The notes: generated by a model from the sequence alone, not told the origin. A DNA stretch of 64,000 nucleotides from Asticcacaulis sp. SL142 (GCF_026625745.1 NZ_CP113061.1:682001-746000), one strand, 5' to 3'; numbered from the stretch's first letter, positions 1 to 10,612 are shown. Numbers and translations: made by a program.

Positions 1-630
1 GCGGTCCATAGCCTCAACGACCGTGACCTCAGTCCCCAGCGCCTTATAGAAGCTGGCAAACTCAATGCCGATTGCGCCTGAACCAATGATAATCAGCGAC
101 TTCGGCTGAGACTTTGGTGCCAAGGCATTGCGATAGGTCCAGATACGCTCACCATCAGAAACCGCACCGATGGCCGGAATTTCCCGCGCACGGGCACCAA
201 CGGCCAGCATGACGTTCTTGGCTTCAATCGTCTGTGTGCCGCCAGCTTTGAGCGTCACGACAACCTTGGGTGCATCCTTACCGGGCTCTAATACCGCCGA
301 GCCTTCGATGACATCGATTTTGTTTTTCTTCATGAGATAGGCGACGCCGCCGCTCATGGTCTTGGTCACGCCGCGCGAACGTTGAATGACTTTTTCAAAA
401 TCATAGCCGGGGTTTGATGCCGAAAGTCCGTAATCCTCAAGATGGTGAAGCTTATCATAGACTTCGGCCGATTTCAGCAGCGCCTTGGCCGGGATGCAGC
501 CCCAGTTCAGGCAGATGCCACCCAGGGCTTCACGCTCGACGATGGCGACCTTAAGGCCATTCTGAGAGGCACGAATGGCACCTTCATAACCGCCGGGGCC
601 GGAACCGATAACAACGAGATCATAAGACAT
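1..630 (-). CDS. lpdA: Dihydrolipoamide dehydrogenase (E3), N-terminal part, cut by window start
   Basis: The reading frame is open for 210 codons from the ATG at 630 to the window edge, so only the N-terminal 210 residues are visible. E3 reoxidises dihydrolipoamide on the acyltransferase of 2-oxoacid dehydrogenases and passes electrons through FAD to NAD+. Visible are the FAD-binding GSGPGGY near residue 9, the redox disulfide in GGICLNWGCIP near residue 40, and the start of the NAD domain with IIGSGAIGIEF near residue 185. A strong ribosome site (AGGAGG) lies 8-9 bases upstream. It sits downstream of pdhABC on the same strand, beyond a terminator at about 705-735, so it may have its own promoter or rely on readthrough. 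The product probably serves pyruvate dehydrogenase. Confidence 0.93.
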   Translation of the reverse strand, partial: MSYDLVVIGSGPGGYEGAIRASQNGLKVAIVEREALGGICLNWGCIPAKALLKSAEVYDKLHHLEDYGLSASNPGYDFEKVIQRSRGVTKTMSGGVAYLMKKNKIDVIEGSAVLEPGKDAPKVVVTLKAGGTQTIEAKNVMLAVGARAREIPAIGAVSDGERIWTYRNALAPKSQPKSLIIIGSGAIGIEFASFYKALGTEVTVVEAMDR

Positions 631-704
631 GGAGAGAGTTCCTCCTAAGCATCGCCCGAAAAGTGTTTCGCGGTTTTCGGATCAGCGATGCGATAAATAA
701 AATG

Positions 705-735
705 TAAAAACAGGCGCACCATAGTGCGCCCGTTT
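705..735 (-). terminator. Rho-independent terminator after pdhC
   Basis: A 7-bp perfect stem GGCGCAC/GTGCGCC (713-719 with 724-730) with a 4-base loop is followed, on the minus strand, by a T-run (the A-run at 705-711 on the plus strand). It ends immediately after the pdhC stop codon, between pdhC and lpdA. Confidence 0.75.
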
Positions 736-2004
736 TTATGCCAGCATCTTAATCGGATCTTGCAACAGATCCTTTAGCGCCGTGATGTACTTCGCACCAA
801 TCGAGCCATCGACGACGCGGTGATCGCAAGTCAAAGTCACGGTCATGACGGTGGCCACGGCTAACTGACCGCCCTTGACGACCGGGCGCTGTTCACCAGT
901 TCCGACAGACAGGATACAGCCTTGTGGTTCGTTGATGATCGAGGCAAATTGCTTGATACCAAACATACCCAGATTGGATACAGAGAATGTGCCGCCCTGG
1001 AATTCTTCGGGTTTCAGTTTACGGTCACGGGCGCGCGCGGCGAGATCTTTAGTTTCCTTGGCAATTTGCGCCAAGGATTTGGTCTCGGCCTTGCGGATGA
1101 TCGGGGTAATAAGCCCGCCATCAATCGCCACAGCCATAGCAATATCGGCATTGTGATGCATGGCAATGCCTTCGGTTGTGAAGGACGCATTGGCTTCTGG
1201 TACTTGCTTAAGCGCCAGTGCTACCGCCTTTATGACGATGTCGTTGACCGAAACCTTAACACCTTGCGATTCCAGCGCCGTGTTTATCTTGGCACGGGCA
1301 GCCAGCAGATTGTCGATTTCGATATCGATCGTCAGCGGGAAGTGCGGAATATCACGGAAGCTGTCGGTCAGGCGACGCGCGATAACTTTGCGCATGCCAT
1401 CCAGCGGCACGAGGTCATAGGAACCCGGTGCGATGCCCAGTTGCTCAAGGCTTTGGGCCTTACGCGGTTCACTGGCAGCGGCAATCGCAGGTGCTGACCC
1501 GGCTTTACCAGCGCCGGTTTTCAGGGCGTCTTCGATATCGCGCTTGATCACGCGGCCATGTGGGCCCGTGCCTTTGAGCAGTTTGAGATCAAGCTTATTG
1601 ATCTCAGCCAAGCGTCGCGCCAAGGGCGATGCCGCCACCCGCGCACCAGATGATGCCGCCGGAGCTGATACCGGGGCAGCCGCCGCTACTGGAGCCACTT
1701 CCGCCTTGGGAGCTTCGGTTTTGGCTGGCTCAGCCGCCTTTTGAGGCGCCGGTGCGGCAGAACCACCCTCACCTGCCAAACGCGCAATCGGCGTATTGAC
1801 CTTGACGCCTTCGGTGCCAGCCTCAATCAGGATGGCTTCGATAGTGCCTTCGTCGACGGCTTCGACTTCCATCGTCGCCTTATCGGTTTCAATTTCAGCA
1901 ATCACGTCACCGGCGGAGACGCTGTCTCCAACCTTAACGTGCCACTTCGCCAGAATGCCCTCTTCCATCGTAGGCGAAAGGGCCGGCATCAGAATATCAG
2001 TCAT
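736..2004 (-). CDS. pdhC: Pyruvate dehydrogenase E2, dihydrolipoamide acetyltransferase
   Basis: Transfers the acetyl group from lipoamide to CoA and forms the core of the pyruvate dehydrogenase complex. The 422-residue protein has one N-terminal lipoyl domain (about 1-78, lipoylated Lys in ETDKATME at residue 42), an Ala/Pro-rich flexible linker (about 80-118), a peripheral subunit-binding domain (about 120-160, [10 protein letters not shown] to [10 protein letters not shown]), and the CoA-dependent acyltransferase domain ending in DHRVVDG, with catalytic His395 and Asp399. It follows pdhB by 11 bases and is the last gene before a terminator. Its lipoyl domain is nearly the same as that of PdhB (71 of 78 residues). 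The domain order and the final motif distinguish it from 2-oxoglutarate dehydrogenase E2 only moderately, but the neighbours fix it as the pyruvate enzyme. Confidence 0.95.
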   Translation of the reverse strand: MTDILMPALSPTMEEGILAKWHVKVGDSVSAGDVIAEIETDKATMEVEAVDEGTIEAILIEAGTEGVKVNTPIARLAGEGGSAAPAPQKAAEPAKTEAPKAEVAPVAAAAPVSAPAASSGARVAASPLARRLAEINKLDLKLLKGTGPHGRVIKRDIEDALKTGAGKAGSAPAIAAASEPRKAQSLEQLGIAPGSYDLVPLDGMRKVIARRLTDSFRDIPHFPLTIDIEIDNLLAARAKINTALESQGVKVSVNDIVIKAVALALKQVPEANASFTTEGIAMHHNADIAMAVAIDGGLITPIIRKAETKSLAQIAKETKDLAARARDRKLKPEEFQGGTFSVSNLGMFGIKQFASIINEPQGCILSVGTGEQRPVVKGGQLAVATVMTVTLTCDHRVVDGSIGAKYITALKDLLQDPIKMLA

Positions 2005-2015
2005 GATGTATTCCC

Positions 2016-3365
2016 TTACTTGTACGAGACTTGTTTGACGGCCGCGATGATTTTCTCAACGCTCGGTACCGTCAGGGCTTCGAGGTTGGCAGCATACGGC
2101 ATGGGCACGTCCTCCTGATGAACGCGCGCAGGCGGCGCATCCAGATCGTCGAACGCATCCGCAGTCACGCGGGCAGCGATTTCAGCGCCGACGCCGCAAG
2201 GGCCCCAGCCTTCTTCGACCGTGACCAGACGGTTGGTCTTCTTCACCGAAGCAATAACCGTGTCGGTATCCAGCGGACGCAGGGTACGTAGATTGACGAC
2301 TTCGGCATCAATACCTTCATCCGCTAATTGTTCAGCGGCTTTCAGGGCAAAACCGACCATGCGTGAGTGGGCAACGATGGTAACATCCTTGCCTTCGCGC
2401 TGGATCTTGGCCTTGCCGATCGGCAGGACAAAGTCTTCGACGGCAGGAATTTCGAACTCAAGACCGTACATCATTTCATGTTCAAGGAACACAACCGGGT
2501 TCGGATCGCGGATGGCCGCTTTCAGAAGGCCCTTGGCGTCGGCCGCGTCGTAAGGGGCTATGACCTTAAGACCGGGGATGTTCGCATACCACGCCGAATA
2601 GTCCTGAGAATGTTGCGCGCCCACGCGGGCGGCGGCACCGTTAGGGCCACGGTAGACGATGGACGACTTGATCTGACCACCCGACATATAGAGAGTCTTG
2701 GCCGACGAGTTCAGAATATGGTCGATCGCTTGCATAGCGAAATTGAATGTCATGAACTCGATGATCGGCTTCAATCCAGCCATAGCGGCCCCGGCACCGA
2801 CGCCGGCAAAGCCCATTTCAGTAATCGGCGTGTCGATCACGCGGCGGTCACCAAATTCTTCCAGCAGGCCGCGCGAGACCTTATAGGCTCCCTGATACTG
2901 GGCGACTTCCTCACCCATCAGGAAAACCTTTTCGTCACGGCGCATTTCTTCAGCCATAGCGTCACGCAAAGCATCACGAACGGTAATTTTTACCATCGGT
3001 GTGCCTTCGGGGAATTCAGGATCGCGAAGCTCAGGCTTGGCCGGTGCTGCAGCTTCTGCAGGTTTATCCTCAATCACGGCTTGTACTGTGGGAGCCTCTG
3101 ACTTCGCCGGTGCCTTGGCGGCATTATCACCGCCAGCCAGACGCGCGATCGGCGTATTGACCTTGACTCCTTCAGTGCCGGCTTCGATCAGAATTTCTTC
3201 GATCTGGCCTTCGTCGACGGCTTCGACTTCCATCGTCGCCTTATCGGTTTCAATTTCAGCAATCACGTCGCCAGCCGAGACGGTATCGCCCGCCTTAACC
3301 AGCCACTTTGATAGTGTGCCCTCTTCCATAGTCGGTGAGAGCGCGGGCATTAAAATATCAGTCAT
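2016..3365 (-). CDS. pdhB: Pyruvate dehydrogenase E1 beta subunit with N-terminal lipoyl domain
   Basis: Forms the thiamine-diphosphate E1 heterotetramer with PdhA and decarboxylates pyruvate. At 449 residues it is about 120 longer than a plain E1 beta. The extra part is a complete lipoyl domain (1-78, Lys42 in ETDKATME) and an Ala/Pro/Lys linker. The transketolase-like E1-beta body starts near residue 123 ([17 protein letters not shown]), includes [16 protein letters not shown], and ends with the C-terminal transketolase domain ([18 protein letters not shown]). A lipoyl domain fused to E1 beta is a known alphaproteobacterial arrangement (Sinorhizobium, Zymomonas), so the fusion is expected here, but the near-identity with the PdhC domain is notable. 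It lies 11 bases after pdhA. Confidence 0.95.
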   Translation of the reverse strand: MTDILMPALSPTMEEGTLSKWLVKAGDTVSAGDVIAEIETDKATMEVEAVDEGQIEEILIEAGTEGVKVNTPIARLAGGDNAAKAPAKSEAPTVQAVIEDKPAEAAAPAKPELRDPEFPEGTPMVKITVRDALRDAMAEEMRRDEKVFLMGEEVAQYQGAYKVSRGLLEEFGDRRVIDTPITEMGFAGVGAGAAMAGLKPIIEFMTFNFAMQAIDHILNSSAKTLYMSGGQIKSSIVYRGPNGAAARVGAQHSQDYSAWYANIPGLKVIAPYDAADAKGLLKAAIRDPNPVVFLEHEMMYGLEFEIPAVEDFVLPIGKAKIQREGKDVTIVAHSRMVGFALKAAEQLADEGIDAEVVNLRTLRPLDTDTVIASVKKTNRLVTVEEGWGPCGVGAEIAARVTADAFDDLDAPPARVHQEDVPMPYAANLEALTVPSVEKIIAAVKQVSYK

Positions 3366-3376
3366 ATGTTTAAACC

Positions 3377-4405
3377 TTACGCCTCAAGATAGACATCTGT
3401 GTAAAGCTCGGACGGGTCCGGCTCAGGGCTGGTCTGGGCGAATTCCACAGCTTCCAGGACGATGGCCTTAATCTCATTATCGATGACCTTAAGCTCGTCC
3501 TCGGTAACCCCGGCCTGTTCGATCATGGTTTTGATATGATCAATCGGATCGCGGTTCTTTTTAACGTCATCGACCTCTTCCTTGGTACGGTATTTGGCCG
3601 GATCGGACATGGAGTGGCCGCGGTAGCGATAGGTCTTCATCTCAAGGATGTAGGGGCCATTGCCGGAGCGGGCATGCTCAGACGCGCGCAAACCGGCTTC
3701 ATAGACGGCAAATACGTCCATGCCATCGACCTGCTCACCCGGAATGCCAAACGATGCACCGCGCATATAAAGCTCAGTGGTGGCCGACGCCCGCGCAAGG
3801 CTGGTGCCCATAGCGTATTCGTTGTTCTCGATCACATACACGACCGGCAACTTCCACAGCTTGGCCATGTTGAAGCTTTCATACACCTGGCCTTGGTTGG
3901 CCGCACCGTCACCAAAGTAGGTGTAGGAGACATTGCCGTTTTGCTTATAGAAGTCAGCAAAAGCTAGACCCGTCCCCAGCGAGACCTGAGCCCCGACGAT
4001 CCCGTGACCACCAAAGAAGCCGGTTTCGATGTCAAACATATGCATCGAACCGCCCTTACCTTTGGACGATCCACCGATACGGCCGGTCAGTTCAGCCATA
4101 ACTTCTTTCGGGTCCATGCCGGCGGCCAGCATATGGCCGTGGTCACGGTAGCCGGTGATAACCTGATCCCCGTCAATCGAGGCCGCCTCCATACCAACGG
4201 CAACCGCTTCCTGACCGATGTACAGGTGGCAGAAGCCCCCGATCAGGCCCATGCCATATAGCTGACCGGCACGCTCTTCGAAGCGGCGGATCAGCAGCAT
4301 TTCGCGATAATATTTTAAAAGATCATCTTTGGACGTATTACGGTTCACAGATGGGGTGGAGTTGGAACCTTGGGTTCCGTCACTTGCCTTAGCGGCACGC
4401 GCCAT
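3377..4405 (-). CDS. pdhA: Pyruvate dehydrogenase E1 alpha subunit
   Basis: Binds thiamine diphosphate and Mg2+ for oxidative decarboxylation of pyruvate. The thiamine motif begins [12 protein letters not shown] and ends in the NNEYAMGTS region (about residues 165-198). The loop [14 protein letters not shown], the site phosphorylated in mitochondrial homologues, is present. I chose the ATG at 4405 (342 residues) because an AGGGAGG ribosome site sits 6-7 bases upstream. The ORF can be opened seven codons earlier at 4426, without a comparable site. First gene of pdhA-pdhB-pdhC; the ftsB-like gene lies upstream on the same strand with a gap of about 95 bases. Confidence 0.95.
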   Translation of the reverse strand: MARAAKASDGTQGSNSTPSVNRNTSKDDLLKYYREMLLIRRFEERAGQLYGMGLIGGFCHLYIGQEAVAVGMEAASIDGDQVITGYRDHGHMLAAGMDPKEVMAELTGRIGGSSKGKGGSMHMFDIETGFFGGHGIVGAQVSLGTGLAFADFYKQNGNVSYTYFGDGAANQGQVYESFNMAKLWKLPVVYVIENNEYAMGTSLARASATTELYMRGASFGIPGEQVDGMDVFAVYEAGLRASEHARSGNGPYILEMKTYRYRGHSMSDPAKYRTKEEVDDVKKNRDPIDHIKTMIEQAGVTEDELKVIDNEIKAIVLEAVEFAQTSPEPDPSELYTDVYLEA

Positions 4406-4500
4406 GAATACCTCCCTGAGCATCATGTTAAAAAGTCAGAATAAATTAGACGCTATCCATTTATGAGAAGGATGGCCCCTCGTAAAGGCCCCTTGCTGTG

Positions 4501-4815
4501 TCAGGAATTAGCGCTTTTGTCGATTTGATCGCGGATCACATATTCGTTAGCTTCACCGAAGCCGAGAATAACGCGCGCACGCTCCTCAAGTAAATCCTTT
4601 GAAAGATTATCTGTGCGTAGATAACGCGCCCGTGACTCAAGATCCTGACGTTCGGATTTGAGCTTTTCAAGTTTATTTTCAGCAACCATGAGGTCTCTTT
4701 GTCTGTTTTCTTGTGAAAACAGACCTTTGTCGCCTGTCATGAACTGAACGCAACAATAGGCCAACAATATAGATAGGATTGCGGTAGGCAAATAAGGTCT
4801 CAAGTGTAAAAACAC
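4501..4815 (-). CDS. ftsB: FtsB/DivIC-family septum formation initiator
   Basis: A 104-residue bitopic membrane protein. A short cytoplasmic N-terminus leads into one membrane segment (about residues 10-28, AILSILLAYCCVQFMTG), then a charged coiled coil (about 40-75, with leucine spacing and many Lys/Glu/Arg) and a small conserved end with LLEERARVILGFG, the usual DivIC/FtsB motif. Members of this family bridge FtsL and FtsQ at the division site. Position between eno and pdhA is the same as in Caulobacter and many other alphaproteobacteria, as I recall it, which supports the assignment. The symbol is by family membership only; sequence identity within FtsB is low. Confidence 0.82.
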   Translation of the reverse strand: MFLHLRPYLPTAILSILLAYCCVQFMTGDKGLFSQENRQRDLMVAENKLEKLKSERQDLESRARYLRTDNLSKDLLEERARVILGFGEANEYVIRDQIDKSANS

Positions 4816-5120
4816 GACTTACGCCCTTTCTGGACGGCGGACAGCATTAAGGCTCAATTTGACGCCCGCCCGTTAACAAACTGTTACCGATGATGTCTTT
4901 GACCAACAAAGAATTTATCACTTTTCCCAACAAAAATCGGCGCAAGTGTTAGATTTTGCACGGCCACCTCATTCATTTTTGGCGGATATGTAAAAAATCT
5001 TTCCCCGTGCGTAAATCTGATTGATTTTGATCAACTCTTTTGCGGCGACTCCATGGGCACATAAAATAACGGCGGGAAAGTTGCCCTTCCCGCCGTCACC
5101 ATATTTATGGACATACGTCT
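4816..5120. other. Intergenic region between ftsB-like gene and eno
   Basis: About 300 bases without a credible gene. It contains the eno terminator near 5061-5100 and presumably the promoter of the ftsB-like gene in the AT-rich part 4860-5040. I see no further defined element. Confidence 0.6.
5061..5096 (-). terminator. Rho-independent terminator after eno
   Basis: A perfect 10-bp stem ACGGCGGGAA/TTCCCGCCGT (5069-5078 with 5087-5096) with an 8-base loop lies 25 bases after the eno stop codon. On the minus strand it is followed by ATTTTAT. Confidence 0.8.
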
Positions 5121-6419
<1,299 letters not shown>

Positions 6420-6483
6420 TCATCTAACGGCTTGGGATTAGAGGAGAACTGCCCGCTTCGCAAGCCGTGATAACGCTAACGCT

Positions 6484-7143
6484 TCATATATTGGGATGTA
6501 AGCCTGGCTGCGTTGTGAGGGCAGCCAATATATCTTGCGGGCATTCAAACAAATGATCCGGGTTTTCACGTCGCAGTCGATCGGCATTGGCAAAGCCCCA
6601 GCTTACGGCACCAACCTTAAAGCCTGCAACGCGCGCGGCTTCTATATCGCGGATCTCATCCCCGACCGACAAGACACAGCGTGCCTCCGTGCCCGCCGTC
6701 TTTAGCAAAGCCTTAAACTTCGCCGCCTTACCGAACAGGCTGGCCCCGCAGGCATAGTGGTCGATAAGTGTGGCCATATCCGCCCCCAACACGGTTTCTA
6801 CGTTGTCGCGTGCATTGGAGGTGACAACCGCTACCTTAACCCCCTGATGTTTGAGCGTGGTGATCACTTCACCAATGCCGTCAAACAGGGTAATACGATC
6901 TATATGCTGTCCCTGAAGTTTGCGAACATGGGTCATGATCATGGGCAGCTTCCACATCGGCACCCGATGATAGGCCAGCAACTCACGCGCGCCCATATCC
7001 CTTAGCGCCCTCAGATTATTGCGATCCCCGCGATCATAGCCGAACTTATCAGCCACTTCGTCAAAGATATCGAGGAACCAGCCGAACGAATCAGCCAGCG
7101 TCCCATCGAAATCAAAAATCACGAGTGTGTAGGGAATCGTCAT
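6484..7143 (-). CDS. HAD-superfamily phosphatase, phosphoglycolate-phosphatase-like
   Basis: A cytosolic HAD hydrolase of 219 residues if started at the ATG at 7143. Motif I is FDFDGTLADS with the nucleophile and acid Asp residues near 12-14. Motif II is VVTSNARDN, and motif III/IV is LSVGDEIRDIEAAR with GDE..D for Mg2+. The cap is small and helical (subclass IA), as in Gph-like enzymes. The reading frame can be extended to 7218, but that would run back through the rpmF terminator, so I prefer 7143. The real substrate cannot be told from sequence; 2-phosphoglycolate or another small phosphoester is possible. Confidence 0.85.
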   Translation of the reverse strand: MTIPYTLVIFDFDGTLADSFGWFLDIFDEVADKFGYDRGDRNNLRALRDMGARELLAYHRVPMWKLPMIMTHVRKLQGQHIDRITLFDGIGEVITTLKHQGVKVAVVTSNARDNVETVLGADMATLIDHYACGASLFGKAAKFKALLKTAGTEARCVLSVGDEIRDIEAARVAGFKVGAVSWGFANADRLRRENPDHLFECPQDILAALTTQPGLHPNI

Positions 7144-7171
7144 CCCCAAACCATAACCGCAATTCGGACAT

Positions 7172-7202
7172 AAAAAAACACGGCCCGTTATGGGCCGTGT
7201 TT
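7172..7202 (-). terminator. Rho-independent terminator after rpmF
   Basis: A perfect 11-bp stem AAACACGGCCC/GGGCCGTGTTT (7176-7186 with 7192-7202) with a 5-base loop lies just after the rpmF stop codon. On the minus strand it continues into a run of T (A-run at 7172-7178). Confidence 0.85.
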
Positions 7203-7227
7203 TAAATCCTGGTCGCAATCCGAAAAC

Positions 7228-7410
7228 TTAGTCTTTCTTCGGCGTCAGAACCTGACGGCCCTTGTACATACCGGTCTTCAGGTCGACGTGGTGCGGACGG
7301 CGCAGCTCGCCCGTATCCTTGTCTTCGGTGTAAGGATTTGCGCCGAGTGCATGGTGCGAACGACGCATGTTGCGCCGTGAAGGCGATACTTTCCGCTTAG
7401 GTACGGCCAT
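7228..7410 (-). CDS. rpmF: Ribosomal protein bL32
   Basis: A component of the large ribosomal subunit. The 60-residue protein begins with the family signature [20 protein letters not shown] and is highly basic. The Cys pairs of zinc-binding L32 variants are absent, as in most alphaproteobacteria. It is a single gene with a strong terminator; the ribosome site AAGAGAGAC lies upstream. Confidence 0.96.
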   Translation of the reverse strand: MAVPKRKVSPSRRNMRRSHHALGANPYTEDKDTGELRRPHHVDLKTGMYKGRQVLTPKKD

Positions 7411-7761
7411 TTCCGTCTCTCTTCTTTAAAGTTGTGCTACCGCTTCGTTGCCTTGAGCATCTAACGATATCGCCGAAAGCTTTATGTCCAGCCCTCAAGC
7501 GCGAATAGGGGAAGGCATCTCTTATGACATGCCAGAAGGCGGGCTTATGCCTTAAGACGGACGGATGATCAAGGTCATTTTCACGAATATGGTGAAAATA
7601 TCAGGCTTTGATCCTTCAAGCAGCATCAGGGTCTTTATAGATCACTTATATATAGCCGGTAGACTACCACAAACAGGCCATAATCCATTCAGTTACCATT
7701 CAGGTTCAGTGCGGCAATCTGTTTCCATACTGACACATTAGGTCAACGCACGGTGAAGAGT
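7411..7761. other. Divergent intergenic region with an inverted repeat
   Basis: About 350 bases between the divergent rpmF and glycine-zipper genes. It holds a perfect 8-bp inverted repeat ATTTTCAC-N7-GTGAAAAT (7577-7584 with 7592-7599). No T-run follows it, so an operator or a structured leader is as likely as a terminator. I see no coding sequence here. Confidence 0.45.
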
Positions 7762-8292
7762 ATGGAAACGCAAACACATTCAAAAAACCCATTAATACGC
7801 CACCTTCCCAAGGCTGCGATCGCTTTAGGGCTTGGGCTGGCCATGGCACTGCCGTCTGTAGCCTCAGCCTATGACGGATACTGTTACGCCCGCCAAAGAG
7901 AGGCCCAGACCAACGGCACTGTCATAGGTGCCATTGCCGGGGCCGCCCTGGGAAGCAATATCGCAGGCCGCGGCGACCGTACCGAAGGTGCTATTGCCGG
8001 TGCGGTTCTGGGCGGCGTTGTAGGCAACAGTGCGGGTCGCAACAGTGTCGATTGCTATGAGGGCCGCTATTACTCATACGATGATAGTGGCTATTACGAT
8101 CCCCCACCCCCGCCGCGCGGCTATGTCGCTGTCTACTATAATGACCGCCCGCGCTATGGTTATCGCAACGTCTACCGCGAACGCTATTACGGCCACTACG
8201 GGCCACCACCCCGCGCCTACTATCGTGATCGTGACCGGCATGATCGACAAGATCATCACGATCGTGGCCACCGTGGACATCGCGACCGTTAA
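7762..8292 (+). CDS. Secreted glycine-zipper 2TM-domain protein with Tyr/His/Arg-rich tail
   Basis: A 176-residue envelope protein of unknown function. A signal sequence (about residues 15-36, hydrophobic ALGLGLAMALPSVASA) precedes a glycine-zipper segment (about 50-92: GTVIGAIAGAALGSN and GAIAGAVLGGVVGNSAG), the pattern of the Rick_17kDa/SlyB/YMGG-type families, which sit in or span the outer membrane. The remainder is low complexity: Tyr and Pro first, then repeats of Arg-Asp-His at the C-terminus. I chose the ATG at 7762; an in-frame GTG at 7753 is an alternative. The family is often linked with envelope stress, but nothing here proves a role. Confidence 0.75.
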   Translation: METQTHSKNPLIRHLPKAAIALGLGLAMALPSVASAYDGYCYARQREAQTNGTVIGAIAGAALGSNIAGRGDRTEGAIAGAVLGGVVGNSAGRNSVDCYEGRYYSYDDSGYYDPPPPPRGYVAVYYNDRPRYGYRNVYRERYYGHYGPPPRAYYRDRDRHDRQDHHDRGHRGHRDR

Positions 8293-8296
8293 TAAT

Positions 8297-8333
8297 AAAA
8301 AAGCCGCCCTGTTTTTGCAGGGCGGCTTTAATT
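8297..8333. terminator. Bidirectional terminator between convergent genes
   Basis: A perfect 12-bp stem AAAGCCGCCCTG/CAGGGCGGCTTT (8300-8311 with 8318-8329) with T-rich sequence on both strands. It serves the glycine-zipper gene on plus and rplA on minus. Confidence 0.85.
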
Positions 8334-8350
8334 TTAGCATTAGTCCGATG

Positions 8351-9040
8351 TTAGCCTTGGGCGGACGACGTATCGACCTTTACGCCCGGGCCCATGGTCG
8401 AAGACAGCGAAATCTTGCGAACATAGAGGCCCTTGGCACCCGACGGACGGGCCTTAACCAGAGCGTCAACCAGAGCGCGGACGTTCAACTCAAGCGCTTC
8501 GGTGGTGAAAGACACCTTGCCGACGCCAGCATGAACGATACCGGTCTTTTCAACGCGGAACTCAACGGCACCGGACTTAGCGTCCTTAACAGCCTGAGCG
8601 ACGTTTGGCGTAACGGTGCCCACCTTCGGGTTCGGCATCAGGCCGCGCGGGCCCAGAACCTTACCCAGACGACCGACCAGAGCCATCATGTCCGGAGACG
8701 CGATAACGCGGTCAAAGTCCATGAAGCCGCCCTGGATCTTTTCGACCAGGTCTTCGGCACCAACGACTTCAGCGCCGGCGGCCAAAGCCTCTTCAGCCTT
8801 CTTGTCCTTGGCGAACACGGCGACGCGAACGTCTTTGCCGGTGCCGGACGGCAGTTGAACGACGCCGCGGACCTGCTGGTCAGCGTGGCGAGGGTCAACG
8901 CCCAGATTGATGGCGATTTCAACGGATTCGTCAAACTTGGCCTTGGCGTTGGTCTTCACAACATTCAGGGCGTCGGTGACAGTGTGCAGCTTTACGGAAT
9001 CAACATCCCAAGCCTTGATGCGCTTTGCAATTTTGGTCAT
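8351..9040 (-). CDS. rplA: Ribosomal protein uL1
   Basis: Binds 23S rRNA and forms the mobile L1 stalk at the E site. The 229-residue length is standard. The L1 signature is visible in [23 protein letters not shown], and the C-terminal domain contains [20 protein letters not shown]. The gene follows rplK by 11 bases and is followed by a strong terminator, so rplJ/rplL are not part of this unit in the window. In other bacteria L1 represses translation of the rplK-rplA mRNA; whether that happens here cannot be judged from what I see. Confidence 0.97.
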   Translation of the reverse strand: MTKIAKRIKAWDVDSVKLHTVTDALNVVKTNAKAKFDESVEIAINLGVDPRHADQQVRGVVQLPSGTGKDVRVAVFAKDKKAEEALAAGAEVVGAEDLVEKIQGGFMDFDRVIASPDMMALVGRLGKVLGPRGLMPNPKVGTVTPNVAQAVKDAKSGAVEFRVEKTGIVHAGVGKVSFTTEALELNVRALVDALVKARPSGAKGLYVRKISLSSTMGPGVKVDTSSAQG

Positions 9041-9051
9041 CAGAATTCCCC

Positions 9052-9480
9052 TTAATCGACGATCTTCAGACCCATCGAACGGGCTGAGCCCTCGATGATC
9101 TTAGCGGCGGAAGCGATGTCGTGAGCTGACAGATCCTTCATCTTCTTTTCAGCGATTTCACGAAGCTGAGCTTGCGTGATCTGGCCAGCACTGTCACGAC
9201 CGGGCTTGGTCGAACCGGACTTAAGGCCCAGAGCTTGCTTGATGAAGAAGGTCGCAGGCGGTGTCTTGGTCACAAACGTGAACGACTTGTCCTGATAAAC
9301 CGTAATGATGGTCGGCAGCGGAGTGCCTTTTTCCACGTTTTCAGTACGCGCGTTGAATTCCTTACAGAAACCCATGATGTTAACGCCGCGTTGACCCAGT
9401 GCCGGACCGATGGGGGGCGAAGGTGTGGCCGAGCCAGCCTTCACCTGGAGCTTGATGTAGCCCAGGATTTTCTTAGCCAT
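9052..9480 (-). CDS. rplK: Ribosomal protein uL11
   Basis: Forms the GTPase-associated centre with L10 and 23S rRNA. The protein has 142 residues. The N-terminal domain reads [20 protein letters not shown], the usual L11 start with the Pro-rich helix, and the C-terminal rRNA-binding domain contains [22 protein letters not shown]. Ribosome site AGGAGATAT is upstream. The 5' leader (9481 onward) carries a small inverted repeat ATCCC/GGGAT at 9496-9513. rplK is separated from nusG by about 220 bases including the nusG terminator, so it is likely transcribed from its own promoter. Confidence 0.97.
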   Translation of the reverse strand: MAKKILGYIKLQVKAGSATPSPPIGPALGQRGVNIMGFCKEFNARTENVEKGTPLPTIITVYQDKSFTFVTKTPPATFFIKQALGLKSGSTKPGRDSAGQITQAQLREIAEKKMKDLSAHDIASAAKIIEGSARSMGLKIVD

Positions 9481-9625
9481 TGGATATCTCCTGTAATCCC
9501 GATATATTGGGATATTGTGAGCCGTGGTATGGATGGCCTTAGCTATCGGCCTCCCACGGATTTAACCTCGCATGACGCGAAGAGCGGTCGCTATAGCCGG
9601 TTTCCCAAGCCAGCGCAACCGCTTC

Positions 9626-9676
9626 AAACAAAAAAGCCAGACTTTGCAACGGAAAACCTCTGCAAAACCTGGCTTT
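9626..9676 (-). terminator. Terminator after nusG
   Basis: Outer stem AAAGCCAG/CTGGCTTT (9633-9640 with 9669-9676) encloses a second stem TTTGCA/TGCAAA (9643-9648 with 9661-9666). On the minus strand the structure runs into a T-rich stretch (A-rich 9626-9635). It lies 25 bases after the nusG stop and separates tRNA-Trp/secE/nusG from rplKA. Confidence 0.75.
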
Positions 9677-9700
9677 GAACTTAATAATCCGGATTACTGA

Positions 9701-10273
9701 TTAAGCTGTCTTCTCAACCTGTGAGAACTCCAAATCGACCGGCGTGGCGCGACCGAAGATAGACACCGAAACCTTGAGACGGGCATGATCCTGATCGACG
9801 CTCTCAACCACACCGTCGAAGCTGGCGAACGGACCGTCGATGACCTTGATCTTTTCGCCGATATCGAACGACAGAACCACCTTGGGCTTTTCAGCCGCAA
9901 CATCAGCCGTGCCGATAATGCGCTGAACTTCTTTTTCAGTGACCGGGATGGGCTTCTGGCCGGAGCCTAAGAATCCCGTGACCTTCGGCGTATTTTTGAC
10001 GAGGTGATAAGCCTCATCGGTCATTTCCATCTTCACCAACACATAGCCGGGGAAGAACTTGCGTTCGCTGTTGAACTTACGACCACGGCGGATTTCGACC
10101 ACATCTTCGGTCGGCACCAGAATCTCAGAGAACTTGTCTTCAAGCCCCTGCGACTTAGCCTGATCGCGCAGAGATTCAGCTACCTTTTTCTCGAAGTTTG
10201 AATAGGCGTGAACGATGTACCACTTATGGCGCGGATTCGGAGCAAGGGCAGCGTCGAGTGTGTCATTTGCCAT
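9701..10273 (-). CDS. nusG: Transcription termination/antitermination factor NusG
   Basis: Binds RNA polymerase, suppresses pausing, and couples to Rho and the ribosome. The 190-residue protein has an NGN domain (about 17-120, beginning KWYIVHAYSNFEKKVAESL, with FPGYVLVKMEM) and a C-terminal KOW domain (about 138-185, GEKIKVIDGPFASFDGVVE). The first 15 residues are an alphaproteobacterial-style extension. It starts 12 bases after the secE stop and is co-transcribed with it. Confidence 0.96.
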   Translation of the reverse strand: MANDTLDAALAPNPRHKWYIVHAYSNFEKKVAESLRDQAKSQGLEDKFSEILVPTEDVVEIRRGRKFNSERKFFPGYVLVKMEMTDEAYHLVKNTPKVTGFLGSGQKPIPVTEKEVQRIIGTADVAAEKPKVVLSFDIGEKIKVIDGPFASFDGVVESVDQDHARLKVSVSIFGRATPVDLEFSQVEKTA

Positions 10274-10285
10274 GTGCGATGGTCC

Positions 10286-10612
10286 TTATCTACCGATGTT
10301 CGTCAGCCAACTGACGCTGAAGCCCAAAATACCGTCAACCACAAAGAAAAATGCCGCAGCGACAACCACCATGATCAGAACCATAACGGTCGTGATCCAG
10401 GTTTCCTTGCGCGACGTCCAGGTGATCTTACGGGCTTCCTGACGGACTTCCTGAATGAATTTGGCCGGGCTTGTCTTTTTCTTAGGTGTAACCGGTGCCG
10501 AAGACGCGCTCGTCCCCGCCCCTTGCGCAGACATCTGAGGCTTGGCCACATCCACAGCCCCGGCCTTAGCCGACGATACCGTGGGGGTCTTCGAGGTAGG
10601 TTTCTTCGCCAT
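10286..10612 (-). CDS. secE: Preprotein translocase subunit SecE
   Basis: Membrane clamp of the SecYEG channel. The 108-residue form begins at the ATG at 10612 (MAKKPTSK). The open frame continues upstream, but that part is the reverse reading of tRNA-Trp and the leader, so it is not protein. About 45 residues of Ala/Ser/Pro/Lys-rich N-terminus precede the conserved amphipathic helix FIQEVRQEARKITWTSRKET and a single transmembrane helix (about 76-97). Single-membrane-helix SecE is the norm outside enteric bacteria. Confidence 0.93.
   Translation of the reverse strand: MAKKPTSKTPTVSSAKAGAVDVAKPQMSAQGAGTSASSAPVTPKKKTSPAKFIQEVRQEARKITWTSRKETWITTVMVLIMVVVAAAFFFVVDGILGFSVSWLTNIGR

Noticed and set aside
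2367-3101. 244-codon plus-strand frame opposite pdhB
   Set aside because: It lies entirely over pdhB, which has strong family evidence.
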